Shown here in pieces: positions 9,312 to 19,122 of a DNA stretch of 34,150 nt. Under the pieces are notes generated by a model. It did not search any database. It was not told the DNA's origin and saw only the letters and a program-made list of their open reading frames with translations. The stretch is from the NCBI RefSeq assembly GCF_947331445.1, contig NZ_CAMZOG010000054.1, positions 1-34,150 of the forward strand, written 5' to 3'. The number at the start of each line of letters is the position of its first letter. Position 1 is the stretch's first letter. The stretch comes from Parendozoicomonas sp. Alg238-R29. GTDB lineage: Bacteria; Pseudomonadota; Gammaproteobacteria; Pseudomonadales; Endozoicomonadaceae. The translations under genes were made by a program, and so were the position numbers.

Positions 9312-11117
9312 TCAGGAAACGCTGGCAGGTTCACCTGTCGCGTCATTAACACTTGCACCAGCAACACCACGGCTGCTTGGCACACGAATATCTTCTACCA
9401 GATCCTGAATCTCCTTGGGTGGAGCAGCAGTCAGATGACAAACCACCAGAGAAATAGCAAAGTTCAGCAGCATACCTACAGTACCAATACCTTCTGGGGA
9501 CACACCAAACAACCAGCTTTCGGCATTGTTAGCACCTGGGTTCACAAACTTGAAATACACGATATAACTGAAGGTAAATACCAGACCAACAATCATGCCA
9601 GTGACTGCACCTTCTTTATTCATGCGCTTATAGAAAATACCCATCAGAATGGCTGGGAAGAACGAAGCGGCCGCAAGACCAAAGGCAAATGCTACAACCT
9701 GTGCCACAAACGCTGGCGGATAAATACCAAACAGACCGGCAATAACAATCGCCACTGCAGCAGCCGCACGGGCAGCCAGAAGCTCTTGCTTATCAGAAAT
9801 ATTCGGCATCAGGTTACGCTTAAGCAAGTCGTGAGAAATGGACGTTGATATAACCAGCAACAGCCCCGCCGCAGTAGACAATGCCGCCGCCAGACCACCC
9901 GCTGCAACCAGAGCAATCACCCAACCAGGAAGTTGTGCAATTTCTGGATTCGCCAGCACCATAATGTCCCGGTCAACATACAGCTCATTGTTGTTAGCTG
10001 TATCATTGTTGGACACCAGACGTTCACCATTGGCACCACGTTCATCAGTAAACTTGGGCTTGCCTTCTATAGGCTTGCCTGGGTGATACTGAATCTTGCC
10101 GTCGTTATTTTTGTCCGTCCACGCGATCAGGCCAGAGTTTTCCCAGTTAGAGAACCACTCAGGAAGATCCTTGTACGACGCCTCACTCACAGTATTCAAC
10201 AGGTTGATACGAGCAAAACTGGCTACGGCAGGAGCCGTTGTGTACAGAATGGCGATAAACAGCAATGCATAACCGGCTGATTTCCGTGCATCGCGAACGG
10301 TCGGGGTAGTAAAGAAGCGCACAATAACGTGGGGCAGGCCCGCAGTACCAACCATCAATGCCATGGTGATAAAGAACATATCAACAGTGGACTTACTGCC
10401 ATCGGTATACTGGGCAAAGCCAAGCTCTGCAGACAAACCGTTAAGCTTTTCAAGCACCGAGGTATTGGTTCCCACCACATCGGAACCAAAACCCAACTGA
10501 GGAATCGGGTTTCCGGTAATCATCATGGAGATAAAAATCGCTGGCACCATAAAGGCAAAGATCATCACGCAGTACTGGGCCACCTGTGTATAAGTAATAC
10601 CTTTCATGCCACCGAGTACGGCATAAAAGAACACGATCCCCATACCGATCATAACGCCAAGGTTAATATCCACTTCCAAATAACGGGAGAAGACAATACC
10701 TACACCACGCATCTGCCCGGCCACATAAGTGAACGAGATGAAGATAACGCAGACAACAGCCACAACCCGAGCTAATTGTGAGTAGTAACGTTCACCCACA
10801 AAATCAGGCACAGTAAACTTACCAAACTTACGCAGGTAAGGTGCGAGGCACATAGCCAGCAGTACGTAACCACCAGTCCAGCCCATCAGGTATACAGCAC
10901 CATCACGGCCAACAAACGAGATAATTCCCGCCATAGAGATAAACGACGCGGCCGACATCCAGTCCGCCCCCGTCGCCATACCGTTGGCAATAGGATGAAC
11001 CCCGCCACCGGCCACATAGTATTCACCGGTTGAACCAGCGCGAGTGCGAATAGCAATGCCAATATATAAAGCAAAGGACAAACCAATAAACAGGTAGGTA
11101 AGCGTTTGAGTATCCAT
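9312..11117 (-). CDS. actP: Sodium:solute symporter, ActP-like large subunit (VC_2705 subfamily)
   Basis: The 601-residue multi-helix protein belongs to the SSS/SLC5 family. It has the conserved first-helix region (GGVHPIANGMATGADWMSAASF), about 13 membrane segments, and a hydrophilic insert near residues 335-390 that is typical of the VC_2705-type subfamily. Its small DUF4212 partner ends two bases before its ATG. Members of this group import acetate or other short carboxylates with sodium. Acetate is the best guess, because CrbS, CrbR and acs lie in the same cluster. The symbol actP is used in the broad sense. It is not an orthologue-level match to E. coli ActP. Confidence 0.85.
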   Translation of the reverse strand: MDTQTLTYLFIGLSFALYIGIAIRTRAGSTGEYYVAGGGVHPIANGMATGADWMSAASFISMAGIISFVGRDGAVYLMGWTGGYVLLAMCLAPYLRKFGKFTVPDFVGERYYSQLARVVAVVCVIFISFTYVAGQMRGVGIVFSRYLEVDINLGVMIGMGIVFFYAVLGGMKGITYTQVAQYCVMIFAFMVPAIFISMMITGNPIPQLGFGSDVVGTNTSVLEKLNGLSAELGFAQYTDGSKSTVDMFFITMALMVGTAGLPHVIVRFFTTPTVRDARKSAGYALLFIAILYTTAPAVASFARINLLNTVSEASYKDLPEWFSNWENSGLIAWTDKNNDGKIQYHPGKPIEGKPKFTDERGANGERLVSNNDTANNNELYVDRDIMVLANPEIAQLPGWVIALVAAGGLAAALSTAAGLLLVISTSISHDLLKRNLMPNISDKQELLAARAAAAVAIVIAGLFGIYPPAFVAQVVAFAFGLAAASFFPAILMGIFYKRMNKEGAVTGMIVGLVFTFSYIVYFKFVNPGANNAESWLFGVSPEGIGTVGMLLNFAISLVVCHLTAAPPKEIQDLVEDIRVPSSRGVAGASVNDATGEPASVS

Positions 11118-11119
11118 AT

Positions 11120-11389
11120 TTACGCCCCCTTCTCGTCAACATTGTATTTTTGATCCAGACGATTCATCTGCCATACATAAACAAATATCAAAGCCACAAA
11201 GGTGTAGATAGAACCCTGCTGGGCAAACCAGAAGCCCAATGGGAATCCACCGACTACGATTTTGTCCAACTCATCAACAAAGAGAATTCCGCAACCGAAC
11301 GACACTGCAAACCAGACGCAAAGCAGTGTGAGTAATACGCGAAGATTTTCTTTCCAGTAAGCAGCGGCTGCCGCTTTACCATCACTCAT
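11120..11389 (-). CDS. DUF4212 small subunit of the sodium:solute symporter
   Basis: The 89-residue protein has two membrane helices (about 17-37 and 53-73). Its sequence, with AAAYWKENLRVLLTLLCVWF near the start and YVWQMNRLDQKY near the end, is characteristic of the small subunit that pairs with VC_2705-type symporters. It precedes the large subunit by two bases, which indicates an operon and probably a two-subunit carrier. The role of the small subunit is not well defined and may be membrane assembly or stability. The length is typical. Confidence 0.9.
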   Translation of the reverse strand: MSDGKAAAAAYWKENLRVLLTLLCVWFAVSFGCGILFVDELDKIVVGGFPLGFWFAQQGSIYTFVALIFVYVWQMNRLDQKYNVDEKGA

Positions 11390-11461
11390 AGGGGATACTC
11401 CCGCATTTGTTATTTTTATTAGTGCCGGGGATACACTATCAATCGTCTATACCTTCGTCTC

Positions 11462-11477
11462 TTAGACTTTGGGATAA
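11462..11477. promoter_or_regulatory. Imperfect palindrome upstream of the symporter operon
   Basis: TTAGACTTTGGGATAA lies about 75 bases upstream of the DUF4212 start. It shares the TTAGAC half and 16-base length with the more perfect TTAGACCAAGGTCTAA in front of acs, so both may bind the same regulator, possibly CrbR. It also overlaps a CTCTTA/TAAGAG inverted repeat (11459-11480). The match is partial and could be chance. Confidence 0.3.
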
Positions 11478-11542
11478 GAGGCACAACAGAGTGAACGATG
11501 AATTACAGCTCGGGAGAATCCATTATCATGTCAGAGTAGAGA

Positions 11543-12685
11543 TTATGAAATTACGCACCAGGAACCAGTACGCCCTGATTCATCGCTCATGTTGACATCA
11601 GGCTTGACGTCTTCGCTCTGGTCAACCTCGTATCTAAACTCCCTTATCGCGTCTTCTACCCCTGAAACCCAGCAGTCAGGCCCAGCACGATGCGCAGGGG
11701 AAAGTTTCAAGCATGATGACGTGACTTCCAGAAGCTTTTCGACAGCTTCGGGCTGAGGATTATTTTTAAGAACAGAATTATTCAAGGCCAGATTTTCAGT
11801 AGTAAAAAAAGAGAGAAGACTCTGGAATGCTTCCTCTTTTATTTGCCAGATCGGCACCTTGGATTGCCCGACCAAAATACAAAGAAGAACATGGCCGAAC
11901 GCAAATGACTCTGACTGGGGCGTGAATGATGTTTCCCTAATATACAACTCTGGAGCTACAATTCCCTCATGATACTTTTCAAAATTTATTCGCGCAACGC
12001 AACTGGCAGACGTTCTCGCTTTACCAAAGTCCGCAATGACAGCAGTGTTATCTGATGTGACCAAAATATTTTTGTGAAACAGATCGCAATGCAGAATTCC
12101 ATTATCAACCACCAGGTATTTAAGTCCTCTAGCGATATCCCTGCTGATAAACAACATATCCTTAGTGGAATATTTAACCGAGCTTAGGCGAATATTATCT
12201 TCGACCAGGTCACTCAGGCAGCAATGATAAAATGGCATGGCAAGAAATGCCCCCTGAAAGTTTTCAATAAAACCATGAACCGTAACAATATTTGGATGGT
12301 AGAGGTTGCTGAGCATATCCCATTCGTTACGAAGATCTGTTAAGGCCTCCTCACTCTCCTCTTTCTTTCTGGCTGTGGCCTTTTTCAATGCTACAAACTT
12401 TGGCAGACGCTCTCCAGATACAGGATAAGGTGTGGTTCGGTAAGAAGTGGATACAAGCGGCTCCAAAATGCGAGTTCTGACTTTATAAACCGTTCCCACT
12501 CGGCCATATCCTACCGGGCAACCACTGGTTTGATGGCGGGCAATCAGTTCTTCCATAGAGGTTTCCGATAGCCGAAGAACTGAGACACTCCGACCAAAAC
12601 CAAATAGCCGCCCAACTTTCTGCCCCCAACTAAGCTCTCGAGTGGCGCTATATGGCTGACAATGCTGCCTGCGTGCCCTATTCAT
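11543..12685 (-). CDS. Eukaryotic-like protein kinase with C-terminal CaaX-like motif
   Basis: The 380-residue soluble protein carries a complete Hanks-type kinase core. It has a glycine loop (GYGRVGTVYK, residues 59-68), the VAIK-type lysine Lys101 in VALKKA, an alpha-C glutamate near Glu121, the catalytic loop HCDLFHKN with Asp201 and Asn206, DFG at 219-221 and APE at 244-246. The Cys in place of Arg before the catalytic Asp makes it a non-RD kinase, but all residues needed for catalysis are present. There are no membrane segments or PASTA repeats. The last four residues are CVIS, which fits a eukaryotic prenylation CaaX box. It sits between the symporter and crbR, and AAGGGTGAATT precedes the ATG. 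Kinase identity is firm. A role as a host-directed effector is inference only. Confidence 0.82.
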   Translation of the reverse strand: MNRARRQHCQPYSATRELSWGQKVGRLFGFGRSVSVLRLSETSMEELIARHQTSGCPVGYGRVGTVYKVRTRILEPLVSTSYRTTPYPVSGERLPKFVALKKATARKKEESEEALTDLRNEWDMLSNLYHPNIVTVHGFIENFQGAFLAMPFYHCCLSDLVEDNIRLSSVKYSTKDMLFISRDIARGLKYLVVDNGILHCDLFHKNILVTSDNTAVIADFGKARTSASCVARINFEKYHEGIVAPELYIRETSFTPQSESFAFGHVLLCILVGQSKVPIWQIKEEAFQSLLSFFTTENLALNNSVLKNNPQPEAVEKLLEVTSSCLKLSPAHRAGPDCWVSGVEDAIREFRYEVDQSEDVKPDVNMSDESGRTGSWCVIS

Positions 12686-12840
12686 AATTCACCCTTGAAA
12701 GCATATGGGCCAGTTAAGACAGTAATAGAATCAAGAGAATCCAAAAGCTGTGCAGTTCCTCTAACACTTCCGTTAGTGGATTTGACTGTACCCACAACCA
12801 CTGGCACCCTGTTTCCATCACAACAACAATAAACCGGCCC

Positions 12841-13497
12841 ATGAACTACCGGATTATTATCACTGAAGATCACCCTCTGTTTCGCAGCGCATTGCGTACT
12901 GCCTTGTCTCAAGGGCTGGGTGATACTTCTCTTTCTGAAGCAAGTAGCTTTGATGAGCTGCAAAGCCTGCTGGAAAACACTGAAGCTCCTGATCTTATTC
13001 TTCTGGATTTACAAATCCCCGGCGCCCATGGATTTTCTGCCCTCATTTATTTGAGAAGCCACCACCCGGAAATCCCTGTTGCGGTGATTTCTGCCCGTGA
13101 AGAAGCCAGTGTGATTCATCAGTCTTTAAAACACGGAGCCTGTGGTTTTATCCCCAAATCATCACCACTGGACACCCTTACCTCTGCAGTAAGTAGAGTA
13201 CTTGAAGGTGATGTGTGGACTCCTGCAGATATAGAGCCCACTCCGGAACAAGACGATACAGACCAGGATCAGCTCAACGAAAAAATCGCCTCACTGACAC
13301 CGCAACAATTTAAAGTACTGGGAATGTTACGTGATGGCTTGCGCAACAAACAGATTGCCTGGGAGCTGCAAGTTTCTGAAGCTTGCATCAAAGCCCATGT
13401 CACAGCCATATTTCGTAAGCTTGGGATTAATAACCGAACTCAGGCAGTTATAGCTCTGCAGCAGATGGAGTTTGAAGCTGAGCCTGACCTGAAATAG
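12841..13497 (+). CDS. crbR: CrbR/ErdR-type LuxR-family response regulator
   Basis: The 218-residue protein has a receiver domain (1-120) with phospho-acceptor Asp56 in LLDLQIPGAHG and the conserved KSS near 105. A LuxR-type helix-turn-helix follows (about 150-208: LTPQQFKVLGMLRDG, NKQIAWELQVSEACIKAHVTAIFRKLGI). In Pseudomonas and Vibrio, the orthologous pair CrbS/CrbR activates acs during the acetate switch. This gene is convergent with crbS, and the two stop codons abut with no space. The acs gene beyond crbS is the expected target. The identification rests on domain layout and context together. Confidence 0.85.
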   Translation: MNYRIIITEDHPLFRSALRTALSQGLGDTSLSEASSFDELQSLLENTEAPDLILLDLQIPGAHGFSALIYLRSHHPEIPVAVISAREEASVIHQSLKHGACGFIPKSSPLDTLTSAVSRVLEGDVWTPADIEPTPEQDDTDQDQLNEKIASLTPQQFKVLGMLRDGLRNKQIAWELQVSEACIKAHVTAIFRKLGINNRTQAVIALQQMEFEAEPDLK

Positions 13498-16400
13498 CTA
13501 GGGGCGTTCTAACTCCATGAATCGACTCATATATGCACGAAGGGTGGCCGGTTTCACTGGCTTTGGCATAAAACCCAATTCTTCTGAACGCAATTGCGCC
13601 TTAAGTTGAGGTGAAGCATCAGCAGAAATAATAATGGCTGGCAGCTCATACTCCATTTGGTCTCTGATGGCATAAACGCAGTCCAACCCTTTAGCGCCAT
13701 CATCCAAGTGATAATCTGCAAGAATAATATCCGGTTTAAAGGATTCCAGTTTCTGCAGCACTTCATTCCTGTTAGTTGCCGTTTCTACATAACAACCCCA
13801 GCGTTGCAGAAGCGCCTTTTGCCCTTCCAGAATCATAGGGTCGTTATCAATACAGAACACATGAACACCGGCAAGCTTATTGGATGCAACAAAAGGCGTT
13901 ACCGAACGCACCAGCCTTGGTGAGATTTCACTGGTTGGAACAGTGATATGAAACACTGAACCCTGACCGGGTACAGAATGCAAACCCAGTTCATGGTTTA
14001 ACACCCCAGCAATTCCCCGCGCTATTGCCAACCCCAACCCTAAACCCTGTGCATCACTATGATCCAATCGTTGAAAAGCCCGGAAAGCACTCTCCTGTTG
14101 CTGGGCAGGAATTCCCGGCCCATTATCACGAACTTCTATCCGCAACCCTCCCCCCGACCGCCGACATACCAGCAGAACTGTTCCACCTTTGGCGTAGCGG
14201 AATGCATTAGCGAGGAAGTTCTGCAGCACCCGCCTTAATAAGGTTCGGTCACTTTTCACAACCCTGGCATTTCCCACCAGGCGAAATGTCACCTGATACT
14301 TGTCTGCCATAACGCCATATTCATTCTTCAAGGGCTGGAGCAGATCATCGATAGAAAAGGATTCTATATGGCGGGAAACTCTTCCAGTTTCCAGACGGGA
14401 TAATTCCTGTAAATCTTTCAGCAGGTCTTCTGCCGACTGCAGTGAACTATCAAGCTGCCCAGCTAACTCTCCAACACGCCCTTCCCTGAATTCATCTACC
14501 AAGGTGGCAGTAAACAAGCGTGCGGCATGCATGGGCTGCATTAAGTCATGACTTATTGCAGCAAAGAAACGGCTGCGTGCACCATTGGCCTGTTCGGCCT
14601 GTTGTTTTGCTTTCAACAAATCCTGATTTAAAACTTCCAGCTCCTGAGTACGCTCTTGAACCCGTAATTCCAGCTCTTCATTCACCGCTTTCAACTGATT
14701 TTCCACACCACGGAAGCTGGTGATGTCGGTAAAGCTCATAACAAAACCGCCACCAGGCATAGGGTTGCCCTGGATCTGGATAACGGTTCCGTTGTTATAG
14801 GTGCGCTCTGATCGATGAGCTGTACCGCTCTGCATCCACTTCACCCGTTTACGCACATGTTCCTCAATACTTCCCGGGCCACACAAACCCCGCTCGGCAT
14901 TAAAGCGAATCAATTCAGAAATATGCCTCCCTATACAAACCAAACCCTCGGGGTAGTCGAACATTTCCAAATATTGCTGATTCCAGGCCACCAGCCGGAG
15001 ATCCTGATCAATAACACTCAATCCCTGCTCAATATTTTCAATAGAACTTTGCAGAAGCTCCCTATTAAAAGTGAGCACCGACGACGCCTCATCAACAATG
15101 CTTTCTACATCAGTCAAATCCATGCGGTGCCCATCCAAAGCACTGCGCATAACAATGCGGGCAGAAGAAGCGCCAAGAACACTGGACAACAAACGCTCGG
15201 TCATCGCCAGCAGGATGGGAGAAGCCTTACGCTGTCGGAACATCCAGGTTTGCTCCTCACCGGCTTGCGCCTCGAAAGCTTCCCGGGCTTTGTCTTCTCC
15301 AACAAACCGGGCCGCCAGTTGCTCAAGCTCATCAACCCGAACATTGGAAACAGGCAAGTCGCTCTGCCCAAGAGCACGCACATCCATAAAACGCCCAGCC
15401 TGATGACGTTCCTGCAAACGGGGTACAAAAAACAGAGAGCCAAACCAATAGCAAACGACATTCACCAATAAGCTCATGAGCATGCCAGCTTCCTGCACAT
15501 TATCAGGAGCGACTGTTTTTAGAGTGGAAATAATCGGCAATTCCAACCCAGCAGCAGGAAGAACCAATAAAACAAGCCAGCTCAAACCTCCGGCAAAAAT
15601 ACCAAAGACAACACCATTGCGATTACTGTTTCGCCACACCAGGCCACCAATCAAACCTGGTGCCAATTGAGCCAATGCGGTAAATGACATAAACCCTAAA
15701 GCGGCAAGAGACTGTCCATCAATAATTCTCGAGAATCCCCAAGCGAGCAAAAGAATCGCGACAATCAGCCCACGCCGTATATTCAGCAGCAGGCCACGCA
15801 GCTCTTTAAAAGAAGAGTCCGGTAATCGTTTGCCCTTCAGCAATAAAGGCACAATAACTTCATTACCCAGCATGATTGCCAGAGCAATAACAGACACAAT
15901 CACCATACCGATAGCCGCAGACACACCACCGATATACGCCAGAACCGCCAGACTGAAATAACCCATTCCCATCGGCAGGCTGATAACAAAAGTATCGGGA
16001 GACACTCCCGGAGCCAATATCTGTTTACCCAGCATAGAAACCGGCAAGACAAACAGGCACATCAACAGCAAGTAAACAGGGAAAATTTTACGGGCTGTCT
16101 GGAAATGTTTCACATCGGTATTTTCAACCACTGTAACGTGAAATTGGCGAGGCAGGCAGAAATAAGCAGCCATGGATATGAGAGTCATAACAGAAAGGCT
16201 GAACCAGTCACTGTTTTCTGGCGCACTCAATGTTTGGGTTTCACTGATAAGCCCGGTCCACCCCTGGGGCGCCTGCCAGATAACAAATACCCCAACTGCA
16301 AGAAATGCCAGAAGTTTGAGAATGGATTCAACAGCCACCGCCAGCATCACGCCATGATGATGTTCGGTTGTATCGAGATGGCGGGTACCAAAAAGAATAC

Positions 16401-16929
16401 TGAAGCCTGCCAGTGCAAAAGTTACAAGCAAAGCTGTATCACCAGAGACTATTTGACTGGCCGTGGCACCACCAAAGAAATAGAGTTGATCGGCTGACAA
16501 CAGGCTGTAACCCATAAGAATCGCCTTCAATTGCAAGGCGATGTAAGGAATCACTCCAAACGCAGCCACAACTGTGGCAACCACGGCAACTAATCTCGAA
16601 CGCCCATATCGGGCAGCCAAAAAGTCGGCAATTGATGTGATATTTTCCTGCTTACCAATCAGGATCATTCTTGCCTGCAATCGCCACATAAACAGCATCA
16701 CAACAATCGGAGCAAGATAGATGGGGATAAACGACCATGGAGATATGGCAGCCTGACCAACGGCACCGAAAAAAGTCCAGGAAGTGCAATAAACAGCCAG
16801 GGTCAAACTATAAACAAGTGGCTGCCAGCGACCTTTACGAAAGCGGTCGTGATTATCACCATACCAGGCAACAGCAAACAGCCCCCCGGCGTAGATCAGT
16901 GATACCAGAATAATCAGCCAGCCATTCAT
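13498..16929 (-). CDS. crbS: CrbS-type SLC5 transporter / sensor histidine kinase / receiver hybrid
   Basis: The 1143-residue protein joins an N-terminal SLC5-like region of about 13 helices (residues 1-510) to a linker, a PAS-like domain (about 625-735, LSVIDQDLRLVAWNQQYLEMF) and a coiled coil. HisKA follows with His794 in AAISHDLMQPMH, then an ATPase domain (NFLANAFRYAKGG, DNGPGIP, GLGLGLAI) and a receiver domain with Asp1072 in ILADYHLDDG. This architecture is that of CrbS, which links a carrier-like sensor to phosphorelay control of acetyl-CoA synthetase. It is divergent from acs and convergent with crbR. The signal is probably acetate or a related metabolite. Whether the SLC5 part transports anything is not shown. 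Confidence 0.92.
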   Translation of the reverse strand: MNGWLIILVSLIYAGGLFAVAWYGDNHDRFRKGRWQPLVYSLTLAVYCTSWTFFGAVGQAAISPWSFIPIYLAPIVVMLFMWRLQARMILIGKQENITSIADFLAARYGRSRLVAVVATVVAAFGVIPYIALQLKAILMGYSLLSADQLYFFGGATASQIVSGDTALLVTFALAGFSILFGTRHLDTTEHHHGVMLAVAVESILKLLAFLAVGVFVIWQAPQGWTGLISETQTLSAPENSDWFSLSVMTLISMAAYFCLPRQFHVTVVENTDVKHFQTARKIFPVYLLLMCLFVLPVSMLGKQILAPGVSPDTFVISLPMGMGYFSLAVLAYIGGVSAAIGMVIVSVIALAIMLGNEVIVPLLLKGKRLPDSSFKELRGLLLNIRRGLIVAILLLAWGFSRIIDGQSLAALGFMSFTALAQLAPGLIGGLVWRNSNRNGVVFGIFAGGLSWLVLLVLPAAGLELPIISTLKTVAPDNVQEAGMLMSLLVNVVCYWFGSLFFVPRLQERHQAGRFMDVRALGQSDLPVSNVRVDELEQLAARFVGEDKAREAFEAQAGEEQTWMFRQRKASPILLAMTERLLSSVLGASSARIVMRSALDGHRMDLTDVESIVDEASSVLTFNRELLQSSIENIEQGLSVIDQDLRLVAWNQQYLEMFDYPEGLVCIGRHISELIRFNAERGLCGPGSIEEHVRKRVKWMQSGTAHRSERTYNNGTVIQIQGNPMPGGGFVMSFTDITSFRGVENQLKAVNEELELRVQERTQELEVLNQDLLKAKQQAEQANGARSRFFAAISHDLMQPMHAARLFTATLVDEFREGRVGELAGQLDSSLQSAEDLLKDLQELSRLETGRVSRHIESFSIDDLLQPLKNEYGVMADKYQVTFRLVGNARVVKSDRTLLRRVLQNFLANAFRYAKGGTVLLVCRRSGGGLRIEVRDNGPGIPAQQQESAFRAFQRLDHSDAQGLGLGLAIARGIAGVLNHELGLHSVPGQGSVFHITVPTSEISPRLVRSVTPFVASNKLAGVHVFCIDNDPMILEGQKALLQRWGCYVETATNRNEVLQKLESFKPDIILADYHLDDGAKGLDCVYAIRDQMEYELPAIIISADASPQLKAQLRSEELGFMPKPVKPATLRAYMSRFMELERP

Positions 16930-16994
16930 AATGCATCCATATCATTATTCTTCTAGAATGGATGTTCGCCAATTTTCAGGTATCAGGCAATGGT

Positions 16995-17010
16995 TTAGAC
17001 CAAGGTCTAA
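16995..17010. promoter_or_regulatory. Perfect 7-2-7 palindrome in the crbS-acs intergenic region
   Basis: TTAGACCAAGGTCTAA consists of TTAGACC and GGTCTAA separated by AA. It lies 66 bases upstream of crbS and 123 bases upstream of acs, so it could serve either or both divergent promoters. CrbR is the obvious candidate binder because of the neighbourhood. The palindrome is seen directly; the regulator is inferred. A related but weaker copy is at 11462-11477. Confidence 0.5.
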
Positions 17011-17132
17011 TGGCCTAGTTATGCGACAAAAGTAAGAATCCACATCGTGCTTTTGATAAATCAGCTAAATAAAAATTTTAATACCGCTTTTAACAGCGGA
17101 GCTGAAAAATAATAAAAATACAGGAGTGACCC

Positions 17133-19106
17133 ATGAGCACCCCCGATAATAAAGATCAGGCGCCTTCGTTGTTTCCGGTTGACCCTCAGCTCGCGACTGA
17201 AGCTTTGGTTGACGATACCAAGTACCGCCAGATGTATCAGCAGTCTATCGTGAACCCTCAGGGTTTCTGGCGCGAACACGGTCAGCGTATTGATTGGTTT
17301 ACTCCTTTCACAAAAGTAAAAAACGTATCTTTTGATGACCACCATGTTGATATCAAATGGTTCGAAGATGGCACGACCAATGTGTCCCATAACTGCCTGG
17401 ATCGCCATCTGGAAACCCGCCGGGACCAAGTAGCTATTTACTGGGAAGGTGATGAACCCGGAGAGCAGCGGGAAGTAACTTACGGTGAACTTCATGAAGA
17501 GGTGTGCAGGTTTGCCAATGCCCTGAAATCTCAGGGCGTTCGTCAGGGTGATATTGTTGCGATCTACATGCCCATGGTCGTTGAAGCGACTGTGGCCATG
17601 CTGGCCTGTACCCGTATCGGTGCCATTCACTCTATTGTTTTTGCGGGTTTCTCACCAGAAGCTCTTGCGGGGCGGATTATCGACAGTAACGCCAAACTGG
17701 TCATCACTGCCGACGAAGGTGTACGTGGTGGCAAGAAAATCCCCCTGAAAGCCAATGTTGATGAAGCGCTGACTCACCCGGATATCCGTTCTATTGAAAA
17801 GGTGATTGTTTACAAGCGCACCGGAGCGGATATCCCCTGGCACAATCATCGTGATGTGTGGTGGCATGAACTGCAGCAAATTTCTTCGCCTCACTGCCAG
17901 GCTCGAGAGATGAATGCTGAAGACCCTCTGTTTATCCTCTACACCTCGGGCTCCACCGGCAAACCAAAAGGTGTTCTACACACCACCGGCGGCTATCTTG
18001 TTTACGCTTCCATGACTCATCAGTACCTGTTCGATTATCGGGATGGTGAAGTGTTCTGGTGTAACGCCGATGTCGGCTGGGTGACAGGTCATACCTATGT
18101 TGTTTACGGCCCACTCTGCAATGGCGCCAGCATTGTTATGCATGAAGGTCTGCCAAACTATCCAACAGTGAACCGGGTCAGCCAGATTATTGATAAGTAC
18201 AATGTTAATATTCTCTACATTGCTCCAACCGCTATCCGTGCACTGATGGCGTATGGTGATGAAGCTGTAGAAGGCACCAGCCGTAAGAGCCTGCGCTTAC
18301 TGGGAACTGTCGGCGAGCCTATTAACCCTCAGGCATGGCACTGGTATCACCAAACAGTTGGTGAAGGTCGCTGCCCTATTGTTGACACCTGGTGGCAGAC
18401 AGAAACCGGTGCAGCCATGATCACACCTTTGCCTGGTGCAACTGCCCTGAAACCCGGTTCAGCCACCCGCCCATTCTTCGGCGTACTGCCAGCACTGGTG
18501 GATAATATGGGCAATATTGTTGATGGCCCAGCGGAAGGCAACCTTGTGATTCTTGATAGCTGGCCCGGTCAAGCTCGTACTGTTTATGGTGACCATGAAC
18601 GGTTTGTGCAGACTTACTTCACTACCTTCAAAGGCATGTACACTACTGGTGACGGCGCCCGCAGGGATGAAGACGGCTACTACTGGATCACCGGCCGGGT
18701 TGATGATGTGATCAACGTTTCCGGTCACCGTATGGGAACGGCTGAAATCGAGAGTGCCATGGTAGCTCACCATGATGTGGCGGAAGCCGCAGTTGTCGGT
18801 TACCCCCATGATATCAAAGGTCAGGGTATTTACGTGTACGTCACCCTGAATAAAGATGTAGATTACTCCTTCGAACTGGCAACTGATCTCAAGAAATGGG
18901 TTCGCCACGAGATTGGGCCAATCGCCACACCGGATGTGATTCAGAATGCTCCCGGGTTACCCAAGACCCGCTCAGGAAAAATTATGCGTCGCATCCTGCG
19001 CAAGATTGCCGCTGGTGAATGTGAAAGTCTTGGAGATACCTCAACACTGGCGGATCCCGGTGTTGTTGATCAGCTGATTGCTGATCGGGTAGAGGTCAGC
19101 GCCTGA
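17133..19106 (+). CDS. acs: Acetyl-CoA synthetase
   Basis: The 657-residue AMP-forming enzyme converts acetate, ATP and CoA to acetyl-CoA. Motifs in order are the P-loop-like [20 protein letters not shown] (about 269-288), WWQTETG, the A8 hinge region [20 protein letters not shown], and [11 protein letters not shown] with catalytic Lys616, the residue that protein acetylases regulate in this family. Full length is normal, and an AGGAGTGACCC ribosome-binding site precedes the ATG. It is divergently placed next to crbS and ends at a strong terminator. Together with the symporter it forms the uptake-activation route for acetate scavenging. Confidence 0.97.
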   Translation: MSTPDNKDQAPSLFPVDPQLATEALVDDTKYRQMYQQSIVNPQGFWREHGQRIDWFTPFTKVKNVSFDDHHVDIKWFEDGTTNVSHNCLDRHLETRRDQVAIYWEGDEPGEQREVTYGELHEEVCRFANALKSQGVRQGDIVAIYMPMVVEATVAMLACTRIGAIHSIVFAGFSPEALAGRIIDSNAKLVITADEGVRGGKKIPLKANVDEALTHPDIRSIEKVIVYKRTGADIPWHNHRDVWWHELQQISSPHCQAREMNAEDPLFILYTSGSTGKPKGVLHTTGGYLVYASMTHQYLFDYRDGEVFWCNADVGWVTGHTYVVYGPLCNGASIVMHEGLPNYPTVNRVSQIIDKYNVNILYIAPTAIRALMAYGDEAVEGTSRKSLRLLGTVGEPINPQAWHWYHQTVGEGRCPIVDTWWQTETGAAMITPLPGATALKPGSATRPFFGVLPALVDNMGNIVDGPAEGNLVILDSWPGQARTVYGDHERFVQTYFTTFKGMYTTGDGARRDEDGYYWITGRVDDVINVSGHRMGTAEIESAMVAHHDVAEAAVVGYPHDIKGQGIYVYVTLNKDVDYSFELATDLKKWVRHEIGPIATPDVIQNAPGLPKTRSGKIMRRILRKIAAGECESLGDTSTLADPGVVDQLIADRVEVSA

Positions 19107-19122
19107 CGGTAGCTGATATAGT

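Noticed and set aside
12682-12963. 93-residue minus-strand open frame overlapping the kinase start and crbR
   Set aside because: It is antisense to the first 40 codons of crbR, has no recognisable domain and is Cys-rich in an unstructured way. It is a shadow frame.
17061-17630. 189-residue minus-strand open frame opposite the acs start
   Set aside because: It is antisense to strongly conserved acs coding sequence and has no domain features.
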